NCBI RefSeq assembly: GCF_009915685.1
Contig: NZ_JAABLP010000001.1
Length of the DNA stretch: 64,000 bases
From: Pannonibacter tanglangensis
Lineage (GTDB): Bacteria > Pseudomonadota > Alphaproteobacteria > Rhizobiales > Stappiaceae
Strand: one strand, 5' to 3'
In this document: piece by piece, positions 42,657 to 52,319 of the stretch
Numbering within the stretch: position 1 is the stretch's first letter
Layout: the number at the start of each line of letters is the position of its first letter
Translations under genes and position numbers: made by a program
Notes under the pieces: model-generated
What the model was told of the DNA's origin: nothing
Database searches by the model: none
The model's input: only the letters and a program-made list of their open reading frames with translations

Positions 42657-45029
42657 TCAGAAGCGGGTGCCGCCCGAGAGGCGGAAGATCTGCGTCTGGT
42701 CGCCGCGCTGCTTCATGACCGGCCAGGCGAAGTCGGCGCGGAGCGGACCGAAGGGCGATTCCCAACGGATACCGGCACCGACCGATGCGCGCAGGTCGAA
42801 GCTGTTGGAGGTGACGCCATTGGCGCCCACGGCCTTGATCAGCTTCGAGTCGGCGTCCCACAGGGAGCCGGCGTCGGCGAACACGGCACCGCTCAGGCCG
42901 AACTCTTCCGGCACGACCGGGAACGGGAACGTCGCCTCGAGGGTACCGGCAATGTAGAACCGGCCACCGATGGCATCGCCCGTCTTGCGGTCACGCGGAC
43001 CGATGCCGCCGTTCTCGAAGCCGCGCACCATGTCGCCGCCCATCATGAACTGGTCGGAGATGCGCAGGCGCTTGCTGCCGAGAGCCTGGATGTGACCACC
43101 CTTGAGGGTGATGTTGCCGACGATGCCGGCATCCGGGTAGAGCTCCTGGTACACGCGACCTTCGGCGGTGGTGCGCATGAACTGCGTGTCGCCACCGATG
43201 CCTGCGAACTCCTGCTGGAACTTGGCGTAGAGGCCGTCCTTCGGGTTCCGGTTGTTGTCGAGCGTGTTGTAGACCAGCGCGTAGCCGGCGAGCGACGTCA
43301 GGTAGCTGCCGAGCGAGTCGCAGATGGCCGGAGACAGGTCCCGGTTCCGCGAGCAGGTCGACAGGCCCGTCGCCAGCTTCTTCGGGTCGGAGATCTTCGT
43401 CTCGTAGATGTTGTAGAACAGCTTGAGCGACAGCTCGTCCTCGCGCAGCGGCAGGGTGAAGCCGAAACCGCCACCGGTCACGTCTTCCTTGTAGCTGCGG
43501 AAATCGTTCTTGTCGGACACGCGGCGATAGGCCTCGAGGTCGAGGGCAATGCGCCGGCCCATGAAGAACGGCTCGCGGAACTGGAACTCGTAGTTCTGCG
43601 AGGACTTGCCACCGCCGACGCCGATGCGGACGAACTGGCCACGGCCGAGGAAGTTCTTCTCGCTCAGCGACACGTCGCCGATGATGCCTTCCGAGGTCGA
43701 GTAACCGATGCCGAACGACAGTTCGCCGGTTGCCTGCTCCTCGACATCCACGTTGATGATCACGCGATCGGGCGAGCTGCCGCGTTCGGACGTGATGCGG
43801 ACTTCCTTGAAGAAGCCAAGGTTGCGCAGGCGACGCTCGGCCTTGTCGAGCAGGACACGGTTGAAGGCATCACCTTCAGCCAGGTCGAACTCGCGACGGA
43901 TGACGTACTCGCGGGTGCGGTCGTTGCCGCGGATGTTGATCCGCTCGACATAGGCACGCGGGCCTTCCTCGACGTTGTAGACGAGGTCGATGGTCTTGGT
44001 TTCGTAGTTGCGCAGCGCACGCGGACGGACCTCGGCGAAGGCATAGCCCTCTTCCGACACCTTCAGGGTGATGTCTTCCAGGGTCTGCTCGACGCGACGG
44101 GCGTTATAGGTGTCGCCGGTCTTGGTGCGAACTTCCGACTTGAGCGCTTCCGGATCGACGGAGGAGAGCGAGCTCTGCACCTCGACGTTGCCGATCTCGT
44201 ACTTGTCGCCTTCCTCGACCGTGAAGGTCACGAAGAACACGTTCTGCTCGCGGTCCAGATCGGCGCTGACGGACACGATGCGGAAGTCGGCATAGCCGTT
44301 CTGGTAATAGAACTGGCGCAGCAGCTCCTGGTCGGCAGACAGGCGATCCGGATCATAGGTATCGGTGCTGCGCAGCCAGCTCAGCAGGCCGCTCTCGCGG
44401 GTGCGGATCACGTCACGCAGGCGACGGTCGCTAAAGTTGCTGTTGCCGATGAAGGTGATGCGCTCGACGCCGGTCTTCTCGCCTTCGGTGATCTCGAAGA
44501 CCAGGTCGACGCGGTTGTTGCCGCGGTCAATGATCTTCGGCTCGACCGACGCGCGGTAGCGACCGGTGCGGCGATAGGCTTCCAGGATGTTCTGGACGTC
44601 GGACTGCACCTTGGCACGGGTCAGCATCGACCGTTCGGTCGTGCGCACCGCAACCTTGAGCTGGTCGTCCGAGACCCGGCGATTGCCCTCGAAGGACACA
44701 CGGCCGATAATCGGGTTTTCCTTCACGGTGACGACAAGGCTGCCGCCTTCCGAGCTGATCCGCACGTCCTCGAAGAGGCCGGTCGCGAAGAGCGCCTTCA
44801 GCGACTCATCGACGTCCGAGGCGCTGTAGGAGCGGCCACGCTGGATCGTGAGGTAGCTGATGACGGTCTCGCTCTCGATGCGCGTGTTGCCACGCACGAC
44901 GATGTTGCCGGCGACCGCGGCTTCTGCGCTCGTGACATAAAAACCGAAGGGATCCGGGAGGATTCCACCGGCTACAAAGAGCGGCGCCGACAACATCACG
45001 GCGCGAGAGATTTTCCGCAGTCGCTGCAT
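42657..45029 (-). CDS. bamA: Outer-membrane protein assembly factor BamA
   Basis: Omp85-family insertase of 790 residues. The signal peptide ends after SAEA. Five POTRA repeats span roughly residues 35-430 (NIVVRGNTRIESETVISYL, then PIIGRVSFEGNRRVSDDQL). The 16-strand barrel follows, with the lid-loop motif MVRGFENGGIGPRD and terminal Phe in LSGGTRF. No inserted or missing domain is visible. It follows rseP with a 157-bp gap and leads into lpxD. Confidence 0.96.
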   Translation of the reverse strand: MQRLRKISRAVMLSAPLFVAGGILPDPFGFYVTSAEAAVAGNIVVRGNTRIESETVISYLTIQRGRSYSASDVDESLKALFATGLFEDVRISSEGGSLVVTVKENPIIGRVSFEGNRRVSDDQLKVAVRTTERSMLTRAKVQSDVQNILEAYRRTGRYRASVEPKIIDRGNNRVDLVFEITEGEKTGVERITFIGNSNFSDRRLRDVIRTRESGLLSWLRSTDTYDPDRLSADQELLRQFYYQNGYADFRIVSVSADLDREQNVFFVTFTVEEGDKYEIGNVEVQSSLSSVDPEALKSEVRTKTGDTYNARRVEQTLEDITLKVSEEGYAFAEVRPRALRNYETKTIDLVYNVEEGPRAYVERINIRGNDRTREYVIRREFDLAEGDAFNRVLLDKAERRLRNLGFFKEVRITSERGSSPDRVIINVDVEEQATGELSFGIGYSTSEGIIGDVSLSEKNFLGRGQFVRIGVGGGKSSQNYEFQFREPFFMGRRIALDLEAYRRVSDKNDFRSYKEDVTGGGFGFTLPLREDELSLKLFYNIYETKISDPKKLATGLSTCSRNRDLSPAICDSLGSYLTSLAGYALVYNTLDNNRNPKDGLYAKFQQEFAGIGGDTQFMRTTAEGRVYQELYPDAGIVGNITLKGGHIQALGSKRLRISDQFMMGGDMVRGFENGGIGPRDRKTGDAIGGRFYIAGTLEATFPFPVVPEEFGLSGAVFADAGSLWDADSKLIKAVGANGVTSNSFDLRASVGAGIRWESPFGPLRADFAWPVMKQRGDQTQIFRLSGGTRF

Positions 45030-45186
45030 ATCCGAGCTATGCCTTTTTCAATTGAGACCGGATTAGGGCCTTCGTCAGATTCTCAGCATCCGGCATGGTT
45101 TTACATCCTTTTGCCGAATACGCAACCGCTTGCCTGTCCCGAAACGGATTTCATTTGAAGGCGTTGCGGTCATGTCACGCAACCGG

Positions 45187-46323
45187 TCAACCGCCGGCTA
45201 TGCGTGACACGTCATTCCATGTGGCAAAGACCATGAGCATCAGGACCACCGCGATGCCGATCCGGAAACCGACATCCTGCACCCGTTCGCTCAAGGGCTT
45301 ACCACGCACGGCTTCCGCCGCGTAGTACACGAGATGCCCGCCGTCGAGCATCGGGATCGGCATCAGGTTGAGCAGGCCGATCGACACCGACAGGACGGCC
45401 GCCAGCTGCAGCAGCGGCACGATCCCGAGCTCCGCGACCTGGCCGGACACCTGCGCGACCCGGATCGGACCGCCGAGCTGGTCCGCCGATTCCCGTCCGG
45501 TCACAACCTTGACGAGATAGTCGACGGTGCGCTCCATGATGAACCAGGTCTCGCGCATGCCCTCGCCGACCGCCTCGACCGGACCATAGTGCAGGCGCAC
45601 GAGATCCTCCTGCTGCGGCGAGCGCGTCACCCCCAGAAGGCCGACGCGCTGCGTCCCGCCGAAGCCGTCGCTGATCTCCTTGTGCTGCGGCGTGACCACC
45701 ACGCGCACGACCTCGCTGCCGCGTTCCACGTCCAGCGCCAGCGGAATGTCGGCGCTGGCGGTGACGATGCGCTGCAGGTCGGAGAAGGTCGCCACCGGCT
45801 TGCCGTCGACAGCAAGGACCAGGTCCCCCGGCAGAAGGCCGGCCTGCTCCGCCGCACTGCCCGGCTGGACCGTGTCGATGGTCGGCGACGTCACGACCCG
45901 GCCATAGAGGCCGAAGACGAGCGCGAAGATCACGATGGACAGGAGGAAATTGGCAATGGGACCGGCCGCCACGACAGAGGCCCGCTGCCACACGGGCTTG
46001 GCCGCGAAGATCCCTGCCCGCTCGCCGTCAGACATGGCGGCGATGCGCTCGCGGTCGGGCATGCTGGCGGCGTTGTCGTCACCGGCGAACTTCACGTAGC
46101 CCCCGAGCGGGATCAGGCAGACCTTCCAGCGGGTGCCGTGACGGTCGTAGAAGCCGGCAAGCTCCTTGCCGAAGCCAACGGAAAAGGCATCGACGCGCAC
46201 GCCGCACCAGCGCGCGACCAGGAAATGGCCAAGCTCATGAAAGAAAACGACAATCGTCAGGACGAACAAGAAGGCGGCGATCATCGTCGCCGACTGGGTC
46301 AGATAGCCCGCAATAAGGTCCAT
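45187..46323 (-). CDS. rseP: Site-2 intramembrane metalloprotease RseP
   Basis: Zinc protease of 378 residues. Zinc ligands H29-E-x-x-H33 are in FFHELGHFLVARWCGVRVDA, and the third ligand Asp is in LMPIPMLDGGHLVYY. A PDZ domain is seen at TIDTVQPGSAAEQAGLLPGD. In E. coli it cleaves anti-sigma factor RseA; in alphaproteobacteria it serves envelope-stress signalling and signal-peptide clearance. It lies between dxr and bamA. The 168-bp gap upstream contains a TACAAT-like -10 (46397-46402, minus strand). Confidence 0.95.
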   Translation of the reverse strand: MDLIAGYLTQSATMIAAFLFVLTIVVFFHELGHFLVARWCGVRVDAFSVGFGKELAGFYDRHGTRWKVCLIPLGGYVKFAGDDNAASMPDRERIAAMSDGERAGIFAAKPVWQRASVVAAGPIANFLLSIVIFALVFGLYGRVVTSPTIDTVQPGSAAEQAGLLPGDLVLAVDGKPVATFSDLQRIVTASADIPLALDVERGSEVVRVVVTPQHKEISDGFGGTQRVGLLGVTRSPQQEDLVRLHYGPVEAVGEGMRETWFIMERTVDYLVKVVTGRESADQLGGPIRVAQVSGQVAELGIVPLLQLAAVLSVSIGLLNLMPIPMLDGGHLVYYAAEAVRGKPLSERVQDVGFRIGIAVVLMLMVFATWNDVSRIAGG

Positions 46324-46491
46324 GCACTCATCCCACGCCGGAGGAGGCGGACCACGGGTGCCCCCTCGTTACCGGAACCCTAAGGTCCAAATCGTAATTG
46401 TAGCTTAACATAGAGCCTGCTCCGGGCGGAAACCAGCCCTGCCCGGCGGCACTTGTCCCCAGGGGCGGGATAACCCGCCCGGACGTTGCAC

Positions 46492-47739
46492 CTAGCGGGC
46501 GCGGCGGATGATCGCAGCCTGGGCGGCCCGGCGGGCGGTGCTGTCGAGGCTGAGCACGGCTGCAACCGACTCCGGCGCGGCAAGGTCTCCGGAGGCAGCC
46601 AGCGCATCCAGCACATCGGCCACGACGGCCGCGATGTCGAGGAAGCCGATCCGGCCTGCGAGGAAGGCCGCCACGGCCTCCTCGTCGGCCGCATTGAGGG
46701 CGGCCGGTGCCCCGCCCCCCGCACGCATCGCGTCAAGGGCAAGGCCAAGGGCCGGGAACCGCGTCAGGTCCGGCGCCTCGAAGGTGAGCGTCGCGAGCCG
46801 TGCCAGGTCAAGCCGTGCCACCGGCAGGTCGAGCCGGTGGGGCCACGCAAGGCAGTGGGCGATGGGTGTGCGCATGTCGGGGCTGCCCAGCTGCGCCAGC
46901 AGGGACCCGTCTCGATACTGCACCATGCCGTGGATCACCGACTGGGGGTGAACCAGGACGTCGAGCTGGTCATGGGCCAGCGGAAACAGATGCGAAGCCT
47001 CGATGACCTCGAGACCCTTGTTCATCAGGGTCGCGCTGTCGATGGTGATCCGGCTGCCCATGTCCCAGTTGGGGTGTTTCAGCGCCTGTGCCGGACTGAC
47101 GTGGCGCATCTCGTCAAGGGACAACTGCCGGAACGGGCCGCCCGAGGCCGTCAGCACGACCCGCTCCACCTCGGCCAGGTTGCGGCTCTCGAGAACCTGG
47201 AAGATGGCGTTGTGCTCGCTGTCCATCGGCAGGACGGAAAGGCCCTGCCGCCGCGCCTCGGCCATGAACAGGTCACCGGCGCAGACCAGGCATTCCTTGT
47301 TGGCCAGCGCGATGGTCCGGCCCGCCTGCAGGGCCGCGAAGGTGGGGGCAAGGCCGGCCGCGCCGACGATGCCGGCGACAACGATGTCGGCGGGATGGAG
47401 GGCGGCGTCGTGCAGCGCCGCTGGTCCTGCGCCATTGGCGATCCCGCTGCCGGCAAGGGCCGCATCGAGCTCCTCCCCCGCCGCAGCTTCCGCCAGCGCG
47501 GCGAAGCGGACATTGAACTCGCGCGCGAGGGCGGCCAGTTCGCCGGCCCGGCGCCCGGCGGCAAGCGCGACCACCTCGAACCGGTCAGGATGATGACGGA
47601 CGATGTCCAGCGTGCTCTTGCCGATCGATCCGGTCGCGCCAAGGATGACGAGACGCGTGCGCCGGCCGTCCCTGCTGAGCGGGAGGACGGGCTGGCCGGG
47701 CGCGGCCGAAACGAAGCTGTTGGTCGGGGTCACGTCCAT
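46492..47739 (-). CDS. dxr: 1-deoxy-D-xylulose 5-phosphate reductoisomerase Dxr
   Basis: Second enzyme of the MEP isoprenoid pathway, 415 residues, NADPH-dependent. NADPH site: VILGATGSIGKSTLDIVRHH. Metal and substrate site: LPMDSEHNAIFQ. Further blocks: VVLTASGGPFRQL and HPNWDMGSRITIDSATLMN. The N-terminal 25 residues precede the nucleotide fold and may be partly unstructured. It is placed between cdsA and rseP as in many alphaproteobacteria, feeding undecaprenyl synthesis by uppS. Confidence 0.96.
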   Translation of the reverse strand: MDVTPTNSFVSAAPGQPVLPLSRDGRRTRLVILGATGSIGKSTLDIVRHHPDRFEVVALAAGRRAGELAALAREFNVRFAALAEAAAGEELDAALAGSGIANGAGPAALHDAALHPADIVVAGIVGAAGLAPTFAALQAGRTIALANKECLVCAGDLFMAEARRQGLSVLPMDSEHNAIFQVLESRNLAEVERVVLTASGGPFRQLSLDEMRHVSPAQALKHPNWDMGSRITIDSATLMNKGLEVIEASHLFPLAHDQLDVLVHPQSVIHGMVQYRDGSLLAQLGSPDMRTPIAHCLAWPHRLDLPVARLDLARLATLTFEAPDLTRFPALGLALDAMRAGGGAPAALNAADEEAVAAFLAGRIGFLDIAAVVADVLDALAASGDLAAPESVAAVLSLDSTARRAAQAAIIRRAR

Positions 47740-47751
47740 CCCTTCCTGAGA

Positions 47752-48615
47752 TCACATCAGGCCGAGGCCGGTGACCGGTTCATGCAGGGGACCGCCGAGA
47801 AGCAGCCCCAGGACCGCCGCAGCCACGGCGGCGGCAACCAGGCCGTCGACCCGGTCCATCAGACCGCCGTGACCGGGAATGAGATGGCCGGAATCCTTGA
47901 CGCCGAACCGGCGCTTGACGGCCGATTCCGCGAGGTCGCCGATCTGCGAGACGATCGACAGCGCGAGACCGAGAATGAGCCAGTCGACCAGATTGAGGTG
48001 TCCGTAGACGGCCGCAGCCGCAACGCCGGCCAGCGCGCCGAACACCAGGCCGCCAATCGCGCCGGACCAGGTCTTCTTCGGCGAGATGCGCCGCCACAGC
48101 TTCGGCCCGCCCAGGCGCCGGCCGACGAAATAGGCCGCGATGTCGGTGACCCAGACGGTGGCGATCAGGAAAAACGTGAAGGCCTCGCCGAGGGCGCCGC
48201 GGCGCACCACCAGCAGGGCTGCGACGGACAGGGCCGCATAGAGCAGCCCCTCCGCCGTCCAGCGCCCGGTGCGCCCGCCTCCGGCAGCCAGATAGAGCGC
48301 GCCGGTCGCAACCACGAGGAAGGCAAGGGCCACCAGTTCATAGGAGAGGTGGACAAGGATCGTCAGCAGCAGGACCGAGACATAGCCGATGACGGGCACC
48401 GGCCCGCGGCGCGGCGCACTGACGATCAGGAACCATTCGCGCAGGATGACGAGGCCGCCGACGGCAATGAGCGCGGTGTAGGGCTCCTCGCCCCACCACA
48501 CGATGGCGAGCACGAGCGGACCGAGAACGAGCGCGGAGAGCACGCGGGCGCGCAGGTCCGAGTTGACCCGGCCAGTCGAGGCTGTCTCGGCGGCTGCAGC
48601 CTCCCCCTTGTCCAT
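47752..48615 (-). CDS. cdsA: Phosphatidate cytidylyltransferase CdsA
   Basis: Membrane enzyme of 287 residues forming CDP-diacylglycerol. About eight spans. The signature region near the C terminus reads SQIGDLAESAVKRRFGVKDS, then GHLIPGHGGLMDRVDGL, the CDS family motif. ATG 48615 overlaps the uppS stop by one base (TGATG). The extended upstream frame overlaps uppS and is not used. Confidence 0.95.
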   Translation of the reverse strand: MDKGEAAAAETASTGRVNSDLRARVLSALVLGPLVLAIVWWGEEPYTALIAVGGLVILREWFLIVSAPRRGPVPVIGYVSVLLLTILVHLSYELVALAFLVVATGALYLAAGGGRTGRWTAEGLLYAALSVAALLVVRRGALGEAFTFFLIATVWVTDIAAYFVGRRLGGPKLWRRISPKKTWSGAIGGLVFGALAGVAAAAVYGHLNLVDWLILGLALSIVSQIGDLAESAVKRRFGVKDSGHLIPGHGGLMDRVDGLVAAAVAAAVLGLLLGGPLHEPVTGLGLM

Positions 48616-49382
48616 CAGCGCCCCGCTGCCGTCAGGCCGCCGAAGCGGCGTTCCCGCGCGGCATAGGCCGACAGCGCCGCATCGAAGGCGGCCGCGTCGA
48701 AGTCCGGCCACAGCACCGGCGAGAAGAAGAACTCCGCATAGGCGGCCTGCCACAGCAGGAAGTTCGACAGCCGCAGCTCGCCGCTGGTGCGGATGATGAG
48801 ATCCGGATCCGGGATGCCGGCGGTGTCGAGCCGGCTCGACACGAGCTGATCCGTCACGGCCTCGGGTGCCAGCGTGCCGGCCGCCACCTCGCCCGCGATG
48901 CGGCGCATGGCCCGCACAAGCTCGTCGCGGGCGCCGTAGTTGAAGGCAACAATGAGGGTGAGGCCGCTGTTGTTGCGGGTGAGCGTCTCGCTCTCCTCGA
49001 GCAGGCCGCGAATGCCCGGCTCAAGCCCCTCCCGTTCACCGATGATGCGCACCCGGACATTGGCCTGGTGCAGCTCGGACAGGTCACGCTGCACGAAGCG
49101 GCGCAGGAGCCCCATCAGGAAGCTGACCTCGGCCGGCGGCCGGCTCCAGTTTTCCGAGGAAAAGCTGAAGACGGTCAGGTAGTCGATGCCCCGTTCGCCG
49201 GCGTGCCGGATGACACCGCGCAGGGCATCCAGCCCGTGGCGGTGCCCGTCGGTGCGCGGCAGGCCGCGTGCCTTGGCCCAGCGGCCGTTGCCATCCATGA
49301 TGATGGCGACGTGACGCGGCACGCCGCCTCCGCCAAGGGCCAGACCGGGGTCATGAAAACCGGTGTCAGGGCTACGTGTCAT
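48615..49382 (-). CDS. uppS: Undecaprenyl diphosphate synthase UppS
   Basis: Cis-prenyltransferase of 255 residues that makes the C55 lipid carrier for peptidoglycan and O-antigen. Catalytic region: VAIIMDGNGRWAKARGLPR. LTVFSFSSENWSRP and LIIRTSGELRLSNFLLWQ follow, with the terminal QAAYAEFFFSPVLWPDF. MTRSPDTGFHD at 49382 is a plausible start. Coupled to cdsA; 31 bp after frr. Confidence 0.95.
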   Translation of the reverse strand: MTRSPDTGFHDPGLALGGGGVPRHVAIIMDGNGRWAKARGLPRTDGHRHGLDALRGVIRHAGERGIDYLTVFSFSSENWSRPPAEVSFLMGLLRRFVQRDLSELHQANVRVRIIGEREGLEPGIRGLLEESETLTRNNSGLTLIVAFNYGARDELVRAMRRIAGEVAAGTLAPEAVTDQLVSSRLDTAGIPDPDLIIRTSGELRLSNFLLWQAAYAEFFFSPVLWPDFDAAAFDAALSAYAARERRFGGLTAAGR

Positions 49383-49413
49383 CAAAACCCTCGGCGCCGC
49401 GCGGGACCAGGCG

Positions 49414-49977
49414 TCAGACCTGGGAGATTTCCTGCTGCTTCTTCTCGAGCATGCTGTCGACTTCCGCAATGCGGTTGTCGGTCAGCTTCTGCACGTCGTC
49501 GGAGGCAACGCGGGCGTCGTCCTGGCTGATCTTGCCGTCCTTCTCGAGCTTCTTGATCATGTCCATGCCATCACGACGCACGTGACGGATGGCAACCTTC
49601 GCGGCCTCGGCATACTTGTGCGCGACCTTGATCAGCTCCTGGCGGCGCTCGGCGTTCAGCTCGGGGATCGGCAGGCGCAGCAGCTGGCCGTCGATGACGG
49701 GATTGAGGCCGAGGTTCGATTCGCGGATCGCCTTCTCGACCGCGCTGACCATGCCCTTGTCCCAGACCTGGATGGCCACCATGCGCGGCTCCGGGACCGA
49801 GACGGTGCCGACCTGGTTGATCGGCATGGTCTGGCCGTAGGCCGTCACGACGATGGCATCAAGCATGCTGGAAGACGCGCGACCGGTGCGCAGACCCGAC
49901 AGTTCGGTTTTCAGAACGCCAAGCGCGCCCTGCATCCGACGCTCAAGATCTCCAAGATCGACACCTTCAACCGGCAT
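49414..49977 (-). CDS. frr: Ribosome recycling factor
   Basis: A 187-residue RRF, the expected size. It separates post-termination ribosomes with EF-G. LGVLKTELSGLRTGRASSSM near the N terminus and SNLGLNPVIDGQLLRLPIPE with LNAERRQELIKVAHKYAE are conserved. MPVEGVDLGDLERRM is the start. It follows pyrH at an unusually long distance (440 bp). Confidence 0.96.
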   Translation of the reverse strand: MPVEGVDLGDLERRMQGALGVLKTELSGLRTGRASSSMLDAIVVTAYGQTMPINQVGTVSVPEPRMVAIQVWDKGMVSAVEKAIRESNLGLNPVIDGQLLRLPIPELNAERRQELIKVAHKYAEAAKVAIRHVRRDGMDMIKKLEKDGKISQDDARVASDDVQKLTDNRIAEVDSMLEKKQQEISQV

Positions 49978-50417
49978 TTTGATCCTCGCATTGTTGTTCG
50001 TGTTTGCCCATGGGACTGCCCATGCGGCTGGGGCGCAACCATGGCACAGTCTTGCCCAAAGACAAGATGATCCGTGCCGGTTCAGCGAAATTCACAACTC
50101 TTGCAGCCTGTTGTTCTTGCTGCACGAACTTCCGGCCCGGTTCTCGACCGGTCTGGCCCGGCGCCGCCACGCGGCATGCCCGGCCCTCCCCTCCTGCCCG
50201 GACCTGACGGCTCCCGAAGGACGGAGCCCGGGCGAGCCGTCACCGCCGTCCGGCGTGATCCCTGCCGCGCGATGCCCGGCGTCCCCGGCTCTGCGGTCAG
50301 GCCATCAAGGTCAGGGGACGGGGTCGCGGTGCCTGCAGGGCGGACGACACCGGTTACACCGGCACCGCCGGACGAGACCGACCGCCATCGCCCGGGACGA
50401 GGCCGCGCCAGTCCCGA
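49978..50417. other. pyrH-frr intergenic spacer
   Basis: 440 bp without a supported gene. A hairpin GACGGCTC (50206-50213) / GAGCCGTC (50234-50241) lies about 180 bp past the pyrH stop. An AT-richer stretch near 50070-50120 could carry a separate frr promoter. The rest is GC-rich and featureless to me. Confidence 0.4.
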
Positions 50418-51140
50418 TCAGGCAGCGCTGACGACAGTATACCGTCCACGCTCGAGAAGCACATCCACCAGCGAGCCGGGGGTGTGGATGGAGAACACGA
50501 TCACCGGGATGCGGTTGTCACGGGCAAGCGCAATCGCGGTCGTGTCCATCACCTTGAGATTGCGGGTGATCACGTCCTCGTAGGTCAGCTCGGTGTAGCG
50601 CTCGGCATTCGGATTGATCTTCGGATCTTCCGAATAGATGCCGTCGACCTGCGTCCCTTTCAGGAAGGCGTCGCAGCGCATCTCGGCCGCGCGCAGCGCC
50701 GCCCCCGAATCAGTGGTGAAGAACGGGTTGCCCGTGCCGCCGGCAAAGACGATCACGTCACCGTCTTCCATGTAGCGCTCGGCGCCACGCTGGGTGAAGG
50801 TCTCGCAGATCGAGGGCACCGGCACGGCCGACAGCACGCGCGCCTGAACCTCCTGGCGACGCAGGGCGTCCGCCAGCGTCAGGCTGTTCATCACCGTCGC
50901 CAGCATGCCCATGTGGTCGCCCGTGACGCGGTTGCCGCCCTTGGCCGCCACGGCGACGCCGCGGAAGATGTTGCCACCGCCGACGACGAGGCCCACCTGG
51001 GCGCCGAGCTTCACCGCATTGGCCACTTCCACCGCAATGCGCTCGACCACGGCCGGATCAATGCCGAAGGGCTGGCTGCCCATGAGGGCCTCGCCGGAGA
51101 GTTTCAGCAGGACCCTGCGCCAGCGCAAATTGGTGGTCAT
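50418..51140 (-). CDS. pyrH: UMP kinase PyrH
   Basis: Amino-acid-kinase-fold UMP kinase of 240 residues that makes UDP. Phosphate-binding blocks are VLLKLSGEALMGSQPFGID and GLVVGGGNIFRGVAVAAKGG. ATP/UMP-site segments are VIVFAGGTGNPFFTTDSGAA and QVDGIYSEDPKINPNAERY. MTTNLRW at 51140 is preferred over an upstream ATG. It follows the tsf terminator, so it probably has its own promoter or depends on read-through. Confidence 0.96.
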   Translation of the reverse strand: MTTNLRWRRVLLKLSGEALMGSQPFGIDPAVVERIAVEVANAVKLGAQVGLVVGGGNIFRGVAVAAKGGNRVTGDHMGMLATVMNSLTLADALRRQEVQARVLSAVPVPSICETFTQRGAERYMEDGDVIVFAGGTGNPFFTTDSGAALRAAEMRCDAFLKGTQVDGIYSEDPKINPNAERYTELTYEDVITRNLKVMDTTAIALARDNRIPVIVFSIHTPGSLVDVLLERGRYTVVSAA

Positions 51141-51189
51141 CGGCACGCCTTCTTTCAATCAGGAAATGGGGTAATCAAACAGCTGTCAG

Positions 51190-51219
51190 AAAAAAGGCGC
51201 CGGGGTCGCCGGCGCCTTT
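51190..51219 (-). terminator. Intrinsic terminator of the rpsB-tsf unit
   Basis: Stem GGCGCCGG / CCGGCGCC (51196-51203 and 51209-51216), 5-nt loop. On the minus strand it is followed by six Ts. It lies 9 bp after the tsf stop, between tsf and pyrH. Confidence 0.92.
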
Positions 51220-51224
51220 GGCAT

Positions 51225-52148
51225 TCAGTGGCCGGCGGCCGCAGCCACCTCGGCCGCGAAGTCCGTCTCTTCCTTCTCGATGCCTTCACCGAGAGCGAAG
51301 CGGACGAAGCCGGTGAGCTTGACCGGGGTGCCAAGATCCTTGGCGAGCGCCTCGACGGCCTGCTCGACGGTCTTGTCCGGGTCGATCACGAAGGCCTGCT
51401 TCACGAGGGTCACTTCCTCGTAGAACTTGCGGATGCGGCCTTCCACCATCTTCTCGATGATGTTGTCCGGCTTGCCCGACTCGCGCGCCTGCTCGATGAA
51501 CACGTTGCGCTCGCGCTCGACCACGGCCGGGTCCAGCTGGTCAACGTTCAGCGACAGCGGGCTGGTCGCGGCGATGTGCATCGCGATCTGGCGGCCGAGC
51601 GCGTTGAGCTTGTCCTTGTCACCGGCCGACTCGAGCGCGACGAGCACGCCGATCTTGCCGAGGCCTTCGGAGGCCGCGCTGTGGACGTAGGAGGCAACCA
51701 CGCCGTCGGTGACCGACAGGACGGCCGCACGACGCAGGGTCATGTTCTCGCCGATGGTGGCGATGGCGTCCTTGATGGCGGCGTCGACGGACTTGTCGCT
51801 GCCCGGGTAGGTCGCGGCCGAAATGGCCTCGACGTCGGAGCCGGTGGCGATGGCAACCTTGACCACGTCGCGGACGAGGGTCTGGAAACCGTCGTTGCGG
51901 GCGACGAAATCGGTCTCGGAGTTCAGCTCGATGACCGCGGCCTTGTTGCCGGAGGAGGCAACGCCGACGAGGCCCTCAGCGGCCACGCGGCCAGCCTTCT
52001 TGGCAGCCTTGGCGAGACCCTTGGTACGCAGCCAGTCGATCGCAGCTTCCATGTCGCCGCCCGTCTCGTTGAGGGCGGTCTTGCAGTCCATCATGCCCGC
52101 GCCGGTCTTCTCGCGGAGCTCCTTTACCATCGCTGCGGAAATGCTCAT
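51225..52148 (-). CDS. tsf: Translation elongation factor EF-Ts
   Basis: Nucleotide-exchange factor for EF-Tu, 307 residues. N-terminal motif: LREKTGAGMMDCKTALNETG, with the WLRTKGLAKAAKKAGRVAAE block. Core: VIELNSETDFVARND. The conserved length suggests a complete two-subdomain core. It follows rpsB by 171 bp, with a hairpin between. Confidence 0.96.
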   Translation of the reverse strand: MSISAAMVKELREKTGAGMMDCKTALNETGGDMEAAIDWLRTKGLAKAAKKAGRVAAEGLVGVASSGNKAAVIELNSETDFVARNDGFQTLVRDVVKVAIATGSDVEAISAATYPGSDKSVDAAIKDAIATIGENMTLRRAAVLSVTDGVVASYVHSAASEGLGKIGVLVALESAGDKDKLNALGRQIAMHIAATSPLSLNVDQLDPAVVERERNVFIEQARESGKPDNIIEKMVEGRIRKFYEEVTLVKQAFVIDPDKTVEQAVEALAKDLGTPVKLTGFVRFALGEGIEKEETDFAAEVAAAAGH

Positions 52149-52282
52149 CGCTTGCCTCGTGGATGGGGGTTGAAAGATTTGCCCGGTTTAGCGCATCGGC
52201 CACCGCGGCTTTATGACGATGCACGCGCTTGCGCACATCTCGGATCATCAATCGCGGACAGGGACCTGTCCGGGAGGGCGGG

Positions 52283-52310
52283 AGGCGCCGCGGCAGGTCG
52301 CGCGGCGCCT
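52283..52310 (-). promoter_or_regulatory. Hairpin between rpsB and tsf
   Basis: Perfect 10-bp stem AGGCGCCGCG / CGCGGCGCCT with an 8-nt loop, 10 bp beyond the rpsB stop. No T-run. It resembles the rpsB-tsf attenuator position known in E. coli and may set the S2 to EF-Ts ratio (inference). Confidence 0.5.
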
Positions 52311-52319
52311 CTCCTGTCC

